Positions 1 through 8,714 of a stretch of DNA of 64,000 nt are shown piece after piece. Each line of letters begins with the position of its first letter. Positions within the stretch are counted from its first letter, which is position 1. The notes beneath the pieces were generated by a model. The model was not told where the DNA came from and did no database searches. It saw only the letters and a program-made list of their open reading frames with translations. A program made the position numbers and the translations under genes. The stretch is from Burkholderia lata (GTDB taxonomy: Bacteria > Pseudomonadota > Gammaproteobacteria > Burkholderiales > Burkholderiaceae): positions 682,001 through 746,000 of the forward strand of contig NC_007510.1 of the NCBI RefSeq assembly GCF_000012945.1, given 5' to 3'.

Positions 1-1107
1 AACGAGACGCGCGTGGCCGCGACGCCGGAAACCGTGAAGAAATACGCGGCGGCCGGGCATCGGGTCAGTATCGCGAAAGGGGCCGGCATCGCCGCGAGTT
101 ATCCGGACGAAGCCTACGCGGCCGCCGGTGCCGAACTGACGGGCCAGTCAGCTGCTTTCGATGTCGACATCGTGCTGAAAGTGCAGGCGCCCACCGACGC
201 CGAACTGCCGTTGCTCAAGCGCGGCGCCGTGCTGGTCGGCATGCTCGACCCGTTCAACGGCGAACAGGCGGCGCAGCTCGCCGCGGCCGGCGTGACGGCC
301 TTCGCGCTCGAAGCCGCGCCGCGCACGACGCGTGCGCAGAGCCTCGACGTGCTGTCGTCGCAGGCGAACATCGCGGGCTACAAGGCCGTGCTGGTGGCCG
401 CGGCGCTGTATCCGCGCTTCTTTCCGATGCTGATGACGGCCGCGGGCACCGTGAAGGCCGCGCGCGTGCTGATTCTCGGCGCGGGCGTCGCGGGCCTGCA
501 GGCGATCGCGACCGCGAAGCGCCTCGGCGCGGTGATCGAGGCGTCCGACGTGCGGCCGGCCGTGAAGGAGCAGATCGAGTCGCTCGGCGCGAAATTCCTC
601 GACGTCCCGTACGAAACCGACGAAGAGCGCGACGCTGCGCAGGGCGTGGGCGGCTATGCGCGCCCGATGCCGCCGTCGTGGCTCGGCCGCCAGGCCGCGC
701 TCGTGCACGAGCGCGCGAAGCAGGCCGACATCGTGATCACCACCGCGCTGATTCCCGGGCGCCCGGCGCCGACCCTGATCTCGGTCGAGACTGTGCAGTC
801 GATGAAGCCGGGCTCGGTGCTCGTCGATCTCGCGGCCGGCCGCGGCCCGGAATTCGACGGCCGCAAGAGCGGCAACTGCCCGCTGACGGTCGCCGACCAG
901 GTGATCGTGCACGACGGCGTGACGATCGCCGGCTACACGAATCTCGCGTCGATGGTCGCAGCGGACGCGTCGGCGCTGTATGCACGCAACCTGCTCGACT
1001 TCATGAAGCTGATCGTCACGAAGGACGGCACGCTGAACATCGACCTGACCGACGACATCGTCGCCGCGACGCTCCTGTGCCGCGACGGCGAAGTCGCGCG
1101 CAAGTAG
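1..1107 (+). CDS. pntAA: NAD(P) transhydrogenase subunit alpha, part 1 (5' end cut by window)
   Basis: This is the NAD(H)-binding domain I of the proton-translocating transhydrogenase, which transfers hydride between NADH and NADP+ at the inner membrane. The reading frame is open from base 1 and begins N-E-T-R-V-A-A-T-P-E-T-V, the sequence that normally follows a short N-terminal stretch in this family. The true start therefore lies a few codons upstream of the window. A Rossmann motif (ILGAGVAGLQA) lies near residue 160, followed by ASDVRPAVKEQ. The alpha subunit is split into a soluble part and a small membrane part encoded by the next gene, as in many proteobacteria. The gene is followed after 18 bp by pntAB in one operon. 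Confidence 0.95.
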   Translation, partial: NETRVAATPETVKKYAAAGHRVSIAKGAGIAASYPDEAYAAAGAELTGQSAAFDVDIVLKVQAPTDAELPLLKRGAVLVGMLDPFNGEQAAQLAAAGVTAFALEAAPRTTRAQSLDVLSSQANIAGYKAVLVAAALYPRFFPMLMTAAGTVKAARVLILGAGVAGLQAIATAKRLGAVIEASDVRPAVKEQIESLGAKFLDVPYETDEERDAAQGVGGYARPMPPSWLGRQAALVHERAKQADIVITTALIPGRPAPTLISVETVQSMKPGSVLVDLAAGRGPEFDGRKSGNCPLTVADQVIVHDGVTIAGYTNLASMVAADASALYARNLLDFMKLIVTKDGTLNIDLTDDIVAATLLCRDGEVARK

Positions 1108-1125
1108 CCGGGAGAGGAGGCGACC

Positions 1126-1452
1126 ATGGAAGTCATCAATCACACGGTGATCAACGTGATCATCTTCGTGCTGGCGGTGTACGTCGGCTACCACGTGGTG
1201 TGGAACGTCACGCCGGCGCTGCATACGCCGCTGATGGCCGTGACCAACGCGATCTCGGCGATCGTGATCGTCGGCGCGATGCTGGCGGCGGCGCTGACCG
1301 TCGGCGCGACCGGCAAGGTGTTCGGCACGCTCGCGGTCGCGCTCGCGGCCGTCAACGTGTTCGGCGGGTTCCTCGTGACGAGGCGCATGCTCGAGATGTT
1401 CCGCAAGAAGGCGCCCAGGCAGGCCGAGGGCGGCAAGGAGGGCGCGCGATGA
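1126..1452 (+). CDS. pntAB: NAD(P) transhydrogenase subunit alpha, part 2 (membrane)
   Basis: This 108-residue protein is the small membrane subunit of the split transhydrogenase alpha chain. It has three hydrophobic stretches (about residues 8-25, 35-60 and 63-82) that form part of the proton channel domain II. A GGAG-type ribosome site precedes the ATG. The stop codon overlaps the ATG of pntB in an ATGA arrangement, which indicates translational coupling. Its position between the soluble alpha part and the beta subunit fits the standard three-gene order. Confidence 0.93.
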   Translation: MEVINHTVINVIIFVLAVYVGYHVVWNVTPALHTPLMAVTNAISAIVIVGAMLAAALTVGATGKVFGTLAVALAAVNVFGGFLVTRRMLEMFRKKAPRQAEGGKEGAR

Positions 1453-2903
1453 GCATGAACGTCGTCACGCTGCTGTACCTCGTCGCATCGGTGTGCTTCA
1501 TCCAGGCGCTGAAAGGCCTGTCGAACCCGAAGAGCGCGCGGCGCGGCAACCTGTTCGGGATGGCCGGGATGGCCATCGCGATCCTCACGACGATCGCGCT
1601 GATCGTCAAGCAGGCCGAGTGGCTCGGCGCGAACCTGCCGCTCGGCATCGCGCTGGTGCTCGGCGCGCTGATCGTCGGCGGCGGCGTGGGGGCGTTCGTC
1701 GCCGCGCGCGTCGAGATGACGAAGATGCCGGAGCTCGTCGCGGCGATGCATTCGCTGATCGGTCTCGCGGCCGTGTGCATCGCGTATGCGGTGGTGTCGG
1801 AGCCGGAAGCGTTCGGGCTCGTGCCGCAGGACGCGGTGTCGTCGGACTTCATCCCGTACGGCAACCGTGTCGAGCTGTTCATCGGCACGGTCGTCGGCGC
1901 AATCACGTTCTCCGGGTCGGTGATCGCGTTCGGCAAGCTGTCTGGCAAATACAGGTTCCGGCTGTTCCAGGGCGCGCCGGTCGTGTATGCGGGCCAGCAC
2001 CTGCTCAACCTGATGCTCGCGCTCGCGATGCTCGGCTTCGGCATCCTGTTCTTCGTCACGCAGTCGTGGCTGCCGTTCATCATCATGACGGCGATCGCGT
2101 TCGCGCTCGGCGTGCTGATCATCATCCCGATCGGCGGCGCGGACATGCCGGTGGTCGTATCGATGCTGAACTCGTACTCGGGGTGGGCGGCGGCCGGCAT
2201 CGGCTTCTCGCTGAACAACGCGATGCTGATCATCGCCGGTTCGCTCGTCGGCTCGTCGGGCGCGATCCTGTCGTACATCATGTGCCACGCGATGAACCGC
2301 TCGTTCTTCAACGTGATCCTCGGTGGCTTCGGCGGTGAGGCGGCCGCCGGTGGCGCGGCAGGTGCGAAGGAGCAGCGGCCGGTGAAGTCGGGCTCGGCCG
2401 AAGACGCGTCGTTCATGCTCGGCAACGCGGAAACGGTCGTGATCGTGCCGGGATACGGGCTGGCCGTGGCCCGTGCGCAGCACGCGCTGAAGGAACTGAC
2501 CGACAAGCTGGTCGAGAAGGGCATCGACGTGAAGTACGCGATCCATCCGGTCGCGGGGCGGATGCCGGGGCACATGAACGTGCTGCTCGCGGAAGCGGAA
2601 GTGCCGTACGAGATCGTGCACGAGATGGAGGACATCAACGGCGAATTCGGCCTGGTCGACGTGGTGCTCGTGCTCGGCGCGAACGATGTCGTGAACCCGG
2701 CCGCAAAGAACGATCCGGCGTCGCCGATCGCGGGGATGCCGATTATCGAGGCGTACAAGGCGCGCACGGTGATCGTCAACAAGCGCTCGATGGCGGCCGG
2801 CTACGCGGGGCTCGACAACGATCTCTTCTACATGGACAAGACGATGATGGTGTTCGGCGATGCGAAGAAGGTCATCGAGGACATGGTGAAGTCGGTCGAA
2901 TGA
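1449..2903 (+). CDS. pntB: NAD(P) transhydrogenase subunit beta
   Basis: This is the 484-residue beta subunit, which carries most of the membrane domain and the NADP(H)-binding domain III. The N-terminal two thirds are strongly hydrophobic with many helices. The C-terminal part has the domain III signature ([16 protein letters not shown] near residue 335) and [12 protein letters not shown]. The ATG at 1449 is chosen because it overlaps the pntAB stop by four bases and begins M-S-M-N-V-V-T. The enzyme uses the proton gradient to make NADPH, so the operon supplies reducing power. An intrinsic terminator follows about 70 bp after the stop. Confidence 0.95.
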   Translation: MSMNVVTLLYLVASVCFIQALKGLSNPKSARRGNLFGMAGMAIAILTTIALIVKQAEWLGANLPLGIALVLGALIVGGGVGAFVAARVEMTKMPELVAAMHSLIGLAAVCIAYAVVSEPEAFGLVPQDAVSSDFIPYGNRVELFIGTVVGAITFSGSVIAFGKLSGKYRFRLFQGAPVVYAGQHLLNLMLALAMLGFGILFFVTQSWLPFIIMTAIAFALGVLIIIPIGGADMPVVVSMLNSYSGWAAAGIGFSLNNAMLIIAGSLVGSSGAILSYIMCHAMNRSFFNVILGGFGGEAAAGGAAGAKEQRPVKSGSAEDASFMLGNAETVVIVPGYGLAVARAQHALKELTDKLVEKGIDVKYAIHPVAGRMPGHMNVLLAEAEVPYEIVHEMEDINGEFGLVDVVLVLGANDVVNPAAKNDPASPIAGMPIIEAYKARTVIVNKRSMAAGYAGLDNDLFYMDKTMMVFGDAKKVIEDMVKSVE

Positions 2904-2974
2904 GGCACGCACGCTCGCACGCACGAGCGACGCGGCTGCCTGCTTCGACTTCCGGGCAGCCTGTGACCGGACAG

Positions 2975-3006
2975 GCCCGACCGGCGCAAGCCGGCCGGGT
3001 CTTTTT
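2975..3006 (+). terminator. Rho-independent terminator after pntB
   Basis: An 11-bp stem with one mismatch (GCCCGACCGGC / GCCGGCCGGGT) around a GCAA loop is followed by CTTTTTC. It ends the pnt operon just before the convergent LysR gene. Confidence 0.85.
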
Positions 3007-3926
3007 CATGGTGCGACCAGATTCGCGACGCACGCGGCGATCGTGTCGCGGACGCGCACGATCGCCGGGTCGCGCTGCGTGCTCGTGCGCCAGCCGATTT
3101 CCACCGGGTAGTGCGGCAAGTCGACCGGGCAGGCGAGCGCGCGCAACGGGGTGGATTGCGCGATTGCGCGTGCCGCGTGCGCGGGAATCGTCGCGACCGC
3201 GTCGGAGCCGGCGAGCAGGTACGGCAACGCGGCGAAATGCGTGGTCGACGCCGCGACGCGCCGCTTGTGGCCGAGCGGGGCCAGCGCCTCGTCGACGATC
3301 CCGATCACGCCGCCCGACGACACGAGCAGGTGGTCGCGCCGCAGGAAATCGGCGAGCGTCAGCGTGCGCGGCGCCCGCTCGCGGGCGGCCGGGTCGATCA
3401 GGCACGCATAGCCGCCCGTCGCGACCGCGCGCCGGCTGAGCCCGTTCGCCGAGAAGCCGCCGGATGCGATCGCGAGGTCGACGCCGTGGCGCAGCAACGC
3501 GTCGCCGGCGATGCCGCTGTGCGTCTGCCGGAAGATCAACCGGATGCCGCCGGCTTCCCGCGCGACGGCGTCGATCAGCGCGCGGCCGAGCGCGATCTCG
3601 AAGTCGTCCGACAGCCCGATCGAGATCGTGCGGCCGATGCGGTCGCCGCCGTCGGCCGCGATCGCGAGGCTTTCGCGGCAACGGTCGAGCGCGTCGGACA
3701 GGATCGGCTTCAGTTCGTCCGCGCGCGGCGTCGGCGCGAGCCCGCGGCCGGTGCGCACGAACAGCGGATCGGCATAGATCACGCGCAGCCGCGCCAGCGC
3801 CGCGCTCACCGCCGACTGCGTGAGACCGAGCCGCAGCGCCGCGCGGCTCGCGCCGCCTTCCTCGTACAGCGCCTCGAACACTTTCAGCAGGTTCAGGTCG
3901 AGGCCGGCGATATCATCTGCATTCAT
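3006..3926 (-). CDS. LysR-family transcriptional regulator
   Basis: This 306-residue protein has the LysR layout. An N-terminal winged helix-turn-helix covers about residues 10-68 (LDLNLLKVFEALYEEGG, LTQSAVSAALARLR), and a substrate-binding domain follows. The subtype with 'DPLFVRTGRGLAPTPRA' resembles NodD/LeuO-type members. It is transcribed divergently from the nitrilase gene at 4007 with about 80 bp between the starts. That arrangement suggests it controls the nitrilase gene and itself. The inducer cannot be deduced. Confidence 0.9.
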   Translation of the reverse strand: MNADDIAGLDLNLLKVFEALYEEGGASRAALRLGLTQSAVSAALARLRVIYADPLFVRTGRGLAPTPRADELKPILSDALDRCRESLAIAADGGDRIGRTISIGLSDDFEIALGRALIDAVAREAGGIRLIFRQTHSGIAGDALLRHGVDLAIASGGFSANGLSRRAVATGGYACLIDPAARERAPRTLTLADFLRRDHLLVSSGGVIGIVDEALAPLGHKRRVAASTTHFAALPYLLAGSDAVATIPAHAARAIAQSTPLRALACPVDLPHYPVEIGWRTSTQRDPAIVRVRDTIAACVANLVAP

Positions 3927-3940
3927 GACACTTATCGTTC

Positions 3941-3971
3941 TATCGATTTGATCGATGACATCATATCGATA
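3941..3971. promoter_or_regulatory. Candidate LysR operator between lysR and nitrilase genes
   Basis: Three copies of ATCGAT lie at 3942-3947, 3951-3956 and 3965-3970. The outer two are extended to TATCGAT and ATCGATA, which makes an inverted repeat. The AT content is high for this genome, and the site lies between the divergent starts. Binding by the adjacent regulator is inferred. Confidence 0.5.
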
Positions 3972-4006
3972 AAGATGGCGTTACCCCATTCACCGGAGAC
4001 GCCTCC

Positions 4007-4930
4007 ATGTCCATGTCAGTCATCGCCGCGCTGCAGATCGGCGCATCGCCCGCCGGCACGCGCGCCACGCTCGACACGATCCTCGGCTACGAAACCGCGA
4101 TCCGCGACAGCGGCGCGTCGCTCGTCGTGCTGCCCGAGGCCGTGCTCGGCGGCTATCCGAAAGGCGAGATCTTCGGCACGCGGCTCGGCTACCGGCTGCC
4201 CGAAGGCCGCGACGCGTATGCGCGCTACGCCGCGCAGGCGATCGACGTGCCGGGGCCGGAAACCGACGAGCTGGCCGCGCTGTCGCAGCGCACCGGTGCG
4301 AGCCTCGTGGTCGGCGTGATCGAGCGCGGCGGCAGCACGCTGTACTGCACGGCGCTGTTCTTCGATCCGCGCGACGGGCTCGTCGCGAAGCACCGCAAGC
4401 TGATGCCGACCGGCACCGAGCGGCTGATCTGGGGGCAGGGCGACGGCTCGACGCTGCCCGTCGTCGATACGGCGGCGGGCCGCGCGGGCGCCGCGATCTG
4501 CTGGGAAAACCACATGCCGCTGCTGCGCTGCGCGATGTATGCGAAGGGCGTGCAGATCTGGTGCGCGCCGACCGTCGACGAGCGCGACGTCTGGCAGAGC
4601 TCGATGCGGCATATCGCGCACGAAGGGCGCTGCTTCGTCGTCAGCGCGTGCCAGGTGCAGCCGTCGCCGCGCGCGCTCGGCATCGACGTGCCGGGCTGGG
4701 ATCCGGAGCGGCCGCTGATCCGCGGCGGCAGCGTGATCGTCGGGCCGCTCGGCGACCTGCTGACGGAGCCGCTGATCGGCGAAGCCGGGCTCGTGACCGC
4801 GCGTATTGATACCGACGAACTCGTGCGGGCACGCTACGACTTCGACGTGGTCGGGCATTACGCGCGCCCCGACGTGTTCTCGCTGCACGTCGACGAGCGG
4901 GCGAAGCGGACGGTGGTGTTCGGCGAGTAG
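4007..4930 (+). CDS. Nitrilase (carbon-nitrogen hydrolase family)
   Basis: This 307-residue enzyme belongs to the nitrilase branch of the CN-hydrolase superfamily, which converts organic nitriles to carboxylic acids and ammonia. The Glu-Lys-Cys triad is visible: E44 in [14 protein letters not shown]131 in [15 protein letters not shown] and C165 in CWENHMPL. The CWEN motif and the GGYPKG loop are typical of true nitrilases rather than amidases. Substrate preference cannot be read from the sequence. The divergent LysR gene is its probable regulator. The start [10 protein letters not shown] follows a short AT-rich promoter region. A cyanide-related hydrolase is possible but less likely, given the length and lack of a C-terminal extension. 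Confidence 0.88.
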   Translation: MSMSVIAALQIGASPAGTRATLDTILGYETAIRDSGASLVVLPEAVLGGYPKGEIFGTRLGYRLPEGRDAYARYAAQAIDVPGPETDELAALSQRTGASLVVGVIERGGSTLYCTALFFDPRDGLVAKHRKLMPTGTERLIWGQGDGSTLPVVDTAAGRAGAAICWENHMPLLRCAMYAKGVQIWCAPTVDERDVWQSSMRHIAHEGRCFVVSACQVQPSPRALGIDVPGWDPERPLIRGGSVIVGPLGDLLTEPLIGEAGLVTARIDTDELVRARYDFDVVGHYARPDVFSLHVDERAKRTVVFGE

Positions 4931-5017
4931 GGAACGATGGGCCGGGCGCCGCACGGCGGCCCGGAACATGAACGGCGGCGGCGCGCAACGCGCACGCCGT
5001 CGTGCCGCGTCAGCGCG

Positions 5018-5704
5018 TCAGCGCATCGGTGCTTCCGCGATCCGCATGTAGTCGGCGATCCGCCGTCCTTCCATGTCCGGAAACTGCTCGTGCACGATGA
5101 TGTCGCCCATCCGCGCGATGTCGAAGGTGCGGAAATCGCCGCGCAGCTCGCACCACGCGCCGATCGTCCAGCGCCCGCCCCAGTAGACGAGCCCGAGCGG
5201 CCACACGCGGCGTTGCGAATGCGCGCCGAGCCGGTCGCGGTAGTCGAAGCTGACGACGTGGTGCGTGTCGATGGCCTGATGGATCGCGTCGACCTTCGCG
5301 CAAAACGTCTCGTCGATGTGGAACGACGGCGCGAACACCGGCAGGCGGTCGAGCGCCGTGCGCTTGTCGGCCGGCATCGCCGACGCGATCTTCGCGAGGG
5401 CCGAACGCGCGCCGCTTGCGAAGCGCGCACCGCCCCAGGTTTCGAGCATGCGTGCGCCGGTGGCGAGCGCGGCGAGCTCCTCGGCCGTGAACGTGAGCGG
5501 CGGCAGGCTCGCGTTGCGGTTCAGCCGGTAGCCGATGCCGGCTTCGCCTTCGATCGGCACCCCTGACAGTTGCAGGTCGCGCACGTCGCGATAGACCGTG
5601 CGCGGCGACACCGACAGCCAGTCGGCCAGCTGCTGCGCGGTCGTGAGACGACGCCCGCGCAGCAGCTCGGCGATCTGGAACAGGCGGTCGGCACGGCGCG
5701 TCAT
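5018..5704 (-). CDS. YafY-type HTH/WYL transcriptional regulator
   Basis: This 228-residue protein has an N-terminal DeoR-like helix-turn-helix (RRADRLFQIAELLRGRR, LADWLSVSPRTVYRDVRDL) and a C-terminal WYL ligand-sensing domain (WPLGLVYWGGRWTIGAWCELRGDFRTF). Proteins of this family bind DNA and respond to nucleotides or other small ligands. It lies 73 bp downstream of the VOC-family gene on the same strand, so the two are probably co-transcribed. The target is unknown, but the neighbouring VOC gene is a reasonable guess. Confidence 0.85.
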   Translation of the reverse strand: MTRRADRLFQIAELLRGRRLTTAQQLADWLSVSPRTVYRDVRDLQLSGVPIEGEAGIGYRLNRNASLPPLTFTAEELAALATGARMLETWGGARFASGARSALAKIASAMPADKRTALDRLPVFAPSFHIDETFCAKVDAIHQAIDTHHVVSFDYRDRLGAHSQRRVWPLGLVYWGGRWTIGAWCELRGDFRTFDIARMGDIIVHEQFPDMEGRRIADYMRIAEAPMR

Positions 5705-5777
5705 GACGGCACCTCGATTCCAACGGCAGTGGGGACTTCGCGATGATAGCGCCGCGCGCGCCCGATGGCCGCTGCGC

Positions 5778-6188
5778 TCAGTGGCATTTCGGCGCGTGCA
5801 GGCCGACGCGGTTGCCTTCCGTGTCGATCAGGTAGCCGACGTAGCCGTAGTTGTTCGGCAGCTCGACGACCGAGCCCTGCACGACGCCGCCCGCGCGCTT
5901 CGCGCGTTCGAGCGCCGCGACGACCGATTCGCCGGCGTTCAGGTAGACGAGCACGCCGTTCGCGCTCGGCTTCAGCTGCTGCGGATCGAACACGATGCTG
6001 CCGCCCGTGCTCGATGCGTCGCGGTCGAACGTGGCCATCGGCACGCCGCCGATGACTGCGCGCTGCAGCGTCGTCTGCAGCACGGATTCGTAAAAGCGGA
6101 TCGCCCGGTCGAAATCGAGGGACGGAATGTCGAACCACGCGATCGCGCGCTCGAGGGTGGGGGTGGCAGTGGCCGTTGCGGATGTCAT
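5778..6188 (-). CDS. VOC-family (glyoxalase/dioxygenase fold) protein
   Basis: This 136-residue protein has the vicinal oxygen chelate fold. An N-terminal AIAWFDIPSLDFDRAIRFYESVL is followed by a second beta-alpha module ending in YVGYLIDTEGNRVGLHAP. The ligand or reaction cannot be assigned, because many VOC proteins are glyoxalase-like, antibiotic-binding or of unknown function. It starts divergently from the ArsR gene and precedes the WYL regulator. Confidence 0.8.
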   Translation of the reverse strand: MTSATATATPTLERAIAWFDIPSLDFDRAIRFYESVLQTTLQRAVIGGVPMATFDRDASSTGGSIVFDPQQLKPSANGVLVYLNAGESVVAALERAKRAGGVVQGSVVELPNNYGYVGYLIDTEGNRVGLHAPKCH

Positions 6189-6310
6189 GACGCGCTCCTA
6201 GTTGCGTGGTTTGTTGTTCGGGTTCGGTGCGGAAACCAGCCTTGCATTGCGCCGGGATTGCAGTGTGATCGCGGGCTGCTGACACCGTATTGTCAGTAGA
6301 GTTGTCACCC

Positions 6311-6338
6311 TTGACATGCAACCGTATGGTTGCATAAT
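6311..6338 (+). promoter_or_regulatory. Promoter with embedded ArsR-type operator
   Basis: A -35 TTGACA (6311-6316) and a -10 CATAAT (6333-6338) are spaced by 16 bp. A perfect inverted repeat, ATGCAACC-GTAT-GGTTGCAT (6316-6335), fills the spacer. A repressor bound here would block RNA polymerase. The site lies 24 bp before the ArsR start, so autorepression of the ArsR-SRPBCC operon is inferred. The divergent VOC gene could share the control. Confidence 0.8.
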
Positions 6339-6361
6339 ACGGTCATTGACCCGGGAGTGGC

Positions 6362-6694
6362 ATGGATCTCGTTTTCAAGGCGCTGGCCGATGCCACGCGC
6401 CGCCAGTTGCTTGATTTGCTGCACGCGAAAAGCGGGCAGACCCTGTCCGAGCTGTGCGACGGGCTCGCGATGAGCCGGCAGGCCGTGAGCAAGCATCTCG
6501 CGTTGCTCGAGGCCGCGAATCTCGTCGCGACGACGTGGCGCGGCAGGGAGAAGCTGCATTACCTGAATCCGGTGCCGATCCACGACATCGCGGAACGCTG
6601 GATCGGCAAGTTCGAGCGTCAGCGCCTGCAGGCGCTGGCGGATCTCAAGCGCGGGCTGGAAGCGGCCGGCGATCCTGGAGACAACGATGAGTAA
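6362..6694 (+). CDS. ArsR-family transcriptional regulator
   Basis: This 110-residue winged-helix protein is of the ArsR/SmtB type, with MDLVFKALADATRRQLLDLL at the N-terminus and a recognition helix MSRQAVSKHLALLEAANLV. It belongs to the subgroup paired with SRPBCC proteins and lacks the metal-binding cysteine cluster of ArsR proper. Its stop overlaps the next start by eight bases, so the two are co-translated. The palindrome at 6316-6335 is its likely operator. Confidence 0.9.
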   Translation: MDLVFKALADATRRQLLDLLHAKSGQTLSELCDGLAMSRQAVSKHLALLEAANLVATTWRGREKLHYLNPVPIHDIAERWIGKFERQRLQALADLKRGLEAAGDPGDNDE

Positions 6695-7151
6695 TCCCGC
6701 CTTTGTGTACGTGACGTTCATCGCATCGACGCCCGAGCGCGTGTTCGATGCGCTCACCAACGCCGAGCTGACGAAGGACTACTGGGTGCGGCACCGCAAC
6801 GCGTCGCCCGACTGGCGGCCGGGCTCGCGCTGGGAGCATCAGGACTACGACGATCCGTCGCGGGTCGACATCGTCGGCGAAGTGGTCGAGCACGATCCGC
6901 CACGCAAGTTGGTCGTCACGTGGCGCACGCCGACGGGGGAGGGTGAGGAGTCGCGTGTGACCTATCTCGTCGAGCCGCACGAGGGCGTCGTGAAGCTGAC
7001 CGTCACGCACGACGGGCTGGTGCCGGGCTCGGAGATGGATCGCGGGATTCGCGGTGGCTGGCCGGTCGTGCTGTCGAGCCTCAAGACGCTGCTCGAGACG
7101 GGGCAGGCGCTGCCGTTCACGATGGGGCGCTGGGAGTGCTCGAAGCACTGA
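6687..7151 (+). CDS. SRPBCC (AHSA1-like) domain protein
   Basis: This 154-residue protein has the Bet v 1/START-like fold of the AHSA1 group (FVYVTFIASTPERVFDALTNAEL, YLVEPHEGVVKLTVTHD). Members bind hydrophobic ligands. Those coupled to ArsR regulators are common, but their ligands are mostly unknown. It overlaps the ArsR gene by eight bases and is followed by a strong hairpin. Confidence 0.87.
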   Translation: MSNPAFVYVTFIASTPERVFDALTNAELTKDYWVRHRNASPDWRPGSRWEHQDYDDPSRVDIVGEVVEHDPPRKLVVTWRTPTGEGEESRVTYLVEPHEGVVKLTVTHDGLVPGSEMDRGIRGGWPVVLSSLKTLLETGQALPFTMGRWECSKH

Positions 7152-7156
7152 AACGA

Positions 7157-7194
7157 AACGCCGCCGTTGCCGCGGGTGCGGTAACGGCGGCGTT
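7157..7194. terminator. Bidirectional hairpin between convergent genes
   Basis: Two 15-nt arms (7157-7171 and 7180-7194) pair with a single mismatch around an 8-nt loop. No U tract follows on the plus strand. The minus strand reads GTTTCGTTTC after the stem. The position between convergent genes supports termination. Confidence 0.55.
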
Positions 7195-7247
7195 CCGGTT
7201 GCCGCGGAGGGGGCGCACCAGCGGCCCCATCGCGACCATGACGCAGG

Positions 7248-8549
7248 TTACGCGTCGCCTTCCGGCGTGGCCGGGCGCGCCTTCACGCTGCCGGCGATCA
7301 GGTCGAAGCGGAACAGCCGGCATTCGAGCGCGCCGTTGAACAGCGGCGTCTTCGCCGATTCGCGCAGCCGCAGCTGGCCCGGCAGCGATCGGTCGGACGT
7401 CAGCAGGAACGCCTGCCAGCCCGTGAAGCGCTGCTTCAGCGCATCGCCGAGCGCGTTGAAGAACTCGCTGTCCGGCGCGTCGGTGTGGGTGCGGCGGAAT
7501 GCATCGTCGTTGCCGCGGTTGCGGCCCGTCTCGCGCACCTCGCCGCGCGCGCTGCGGCCGCGCACTTCGATCCGCTCGCCGTACGGCGGGTTCGCGAGGA
7601 TGATGCCCGGGCCGTCGCACGGCGGCGTCATCCCGCGTGCGTCGACCTGCTTGAGCCATACCGACGGCACGCCTGCGCGGTCGAGGTTCGCGCGCGCCTT
7701 CTCGAGCATGTCGCCGGAGATGTCGCTGCCGTATACGCCGAGTGCGTCGCCGCGTTTGCCGCGCGCCGCGCGCTTCGCGTCCAGCGCCGGGACCTTCAGC
7801 CCCTGCCACGCGGTGATGTCGTATTGCTTGAGTTTCTCGAAGCCGAACCGGCGCTCGACACCCGGCGCCACGCCGAGCGCGATCTGCGCGGCTTCCGCGA
7901 GGAACGTGCCGCTGCCGCACATCGGGTCGTACAGTGCCGTGCCGGGCGTCCAGCCCGTCAGGCGCAGGATGCCGGCCGCGAGGTTCTCGCGCAGCGGCGC
8001 CGCGCCCTTGTCGAGACGCCAGCCGCGCTTGAACAGCGGCTCGCCCGACGTGTCGAGGTACAGCGTGCATTCGCCCGCCGTCAGGAAGGCGAACACGCGC
8101 ACGTCCGGCGCACCGGTGTCGATGCTCGGGCGCGCGCCGGTCTTGTCGCGCATCCGGTCGCAGATCGCGTCCTTCACGCGCAACGTCGCGAATTCGAGGC
8201 TCTTCAGCGGCGACTTGATCGCGGTGATGTCGACGCGCAGCGTCTGCGTGGCCGCGAACCAGCGCTCCCACGGCTGCTCGAGCGCGAGCGCGTAGACGTC
8301 CTGCTCGTTGCGGTACGCGCGGTGCGCGATCTTCAGCAGGACCCGGCTCGCGATCCGCGAATGGAGGTTCGCGGCCATGCCGGCGGCCCAGCCGCCGCTG
8401 AAGTGGACGCCGCCCGGCACCTGCGCGCCCGCGGTGAACGGCGCGCCGTTCAGGTGGCGGCCGGCGATTTCGGCCAGCTCGGCGGCAAGCGCCGCTTCGA
8501 GGCCGCGCGGGCAGGGGGCGAAGAATTCGTACAGGGTGGGCGAGGACAT
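7248..8549 (-). CDS. THUMP-domain RNA methyltransferase (RlmL-like, 23S rRNA m2G)
   Basis: This 433-residue protein has an N-terminal THUMP-type RNA-binding region and a C-terminal Rossmann methyltransferase domain. The SAM-binding motif DPMCGSGTFLAEAA and the catalytic NPPY motif (ILANPPYGER) are present. It matches the RlmL half of the E. coli RlmKL fusion, which methylates G2445 of 23S rRNA. The RlmK half is absent. The start at 8549 (MSSPTLYEFFAPCPRG) is chosen because the upstream extension is low-complexity Arg/Ala. A charged insertion of about 30 residues follows the NPPY motif. Confidence 0.87.
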   Translation of the reverse strand: MSSPTLYEFFAPCPRGLEAALAAELAEIAGRHLNGAPFTAGAQVPGGVHFSGGWAAGMAANLHSRIASRVLLKIAHRAYRNEQDVYALALEQPWERWFAATQTLRVDITAIKSPLKSLEFATLRVKDAICDRMRDKTGARPSIDTGAPDVRVFAFLTAGECTLYLDTSGEPLFKRGWRLDKGAAPLRENLAAGILRLTGWTPGTALYDPMCGSGTFLAEAAQIALGVAPGVERRFGFEKLKQYDITAWQGLKVPALDAKRAARGKRGDALGVYGSDISGDMLEKARANLDRAGVPSVWLKQVDARGMTPPCDGPGIILANPPYGERIEVRGRSARGEVRETGRNRGNDDAFRRTHTDAPDSEFFNALGDALKQRFTGWQAFLLTSDRSLPGQLRLRESAKTPLFNGALECRLFRFDLIAGSVKARPATPEGDA

Positions 8550-8714
8550 AAGGCGGGTGAGGACGTGCAAAAGTCCACTATTGTACGCGGCGCGGGCGGC
8601 CGGGGCCGGCGTTGCGTCGCGTTTCGATGCTGCGGCGCGGGCCCGGGCGCCGCGCAGGCGTGCCCGGAGGCCGCGCGGCGGCGCCCGGGCGGGCACCGCC
8701 ATACTGCCGCAGGG

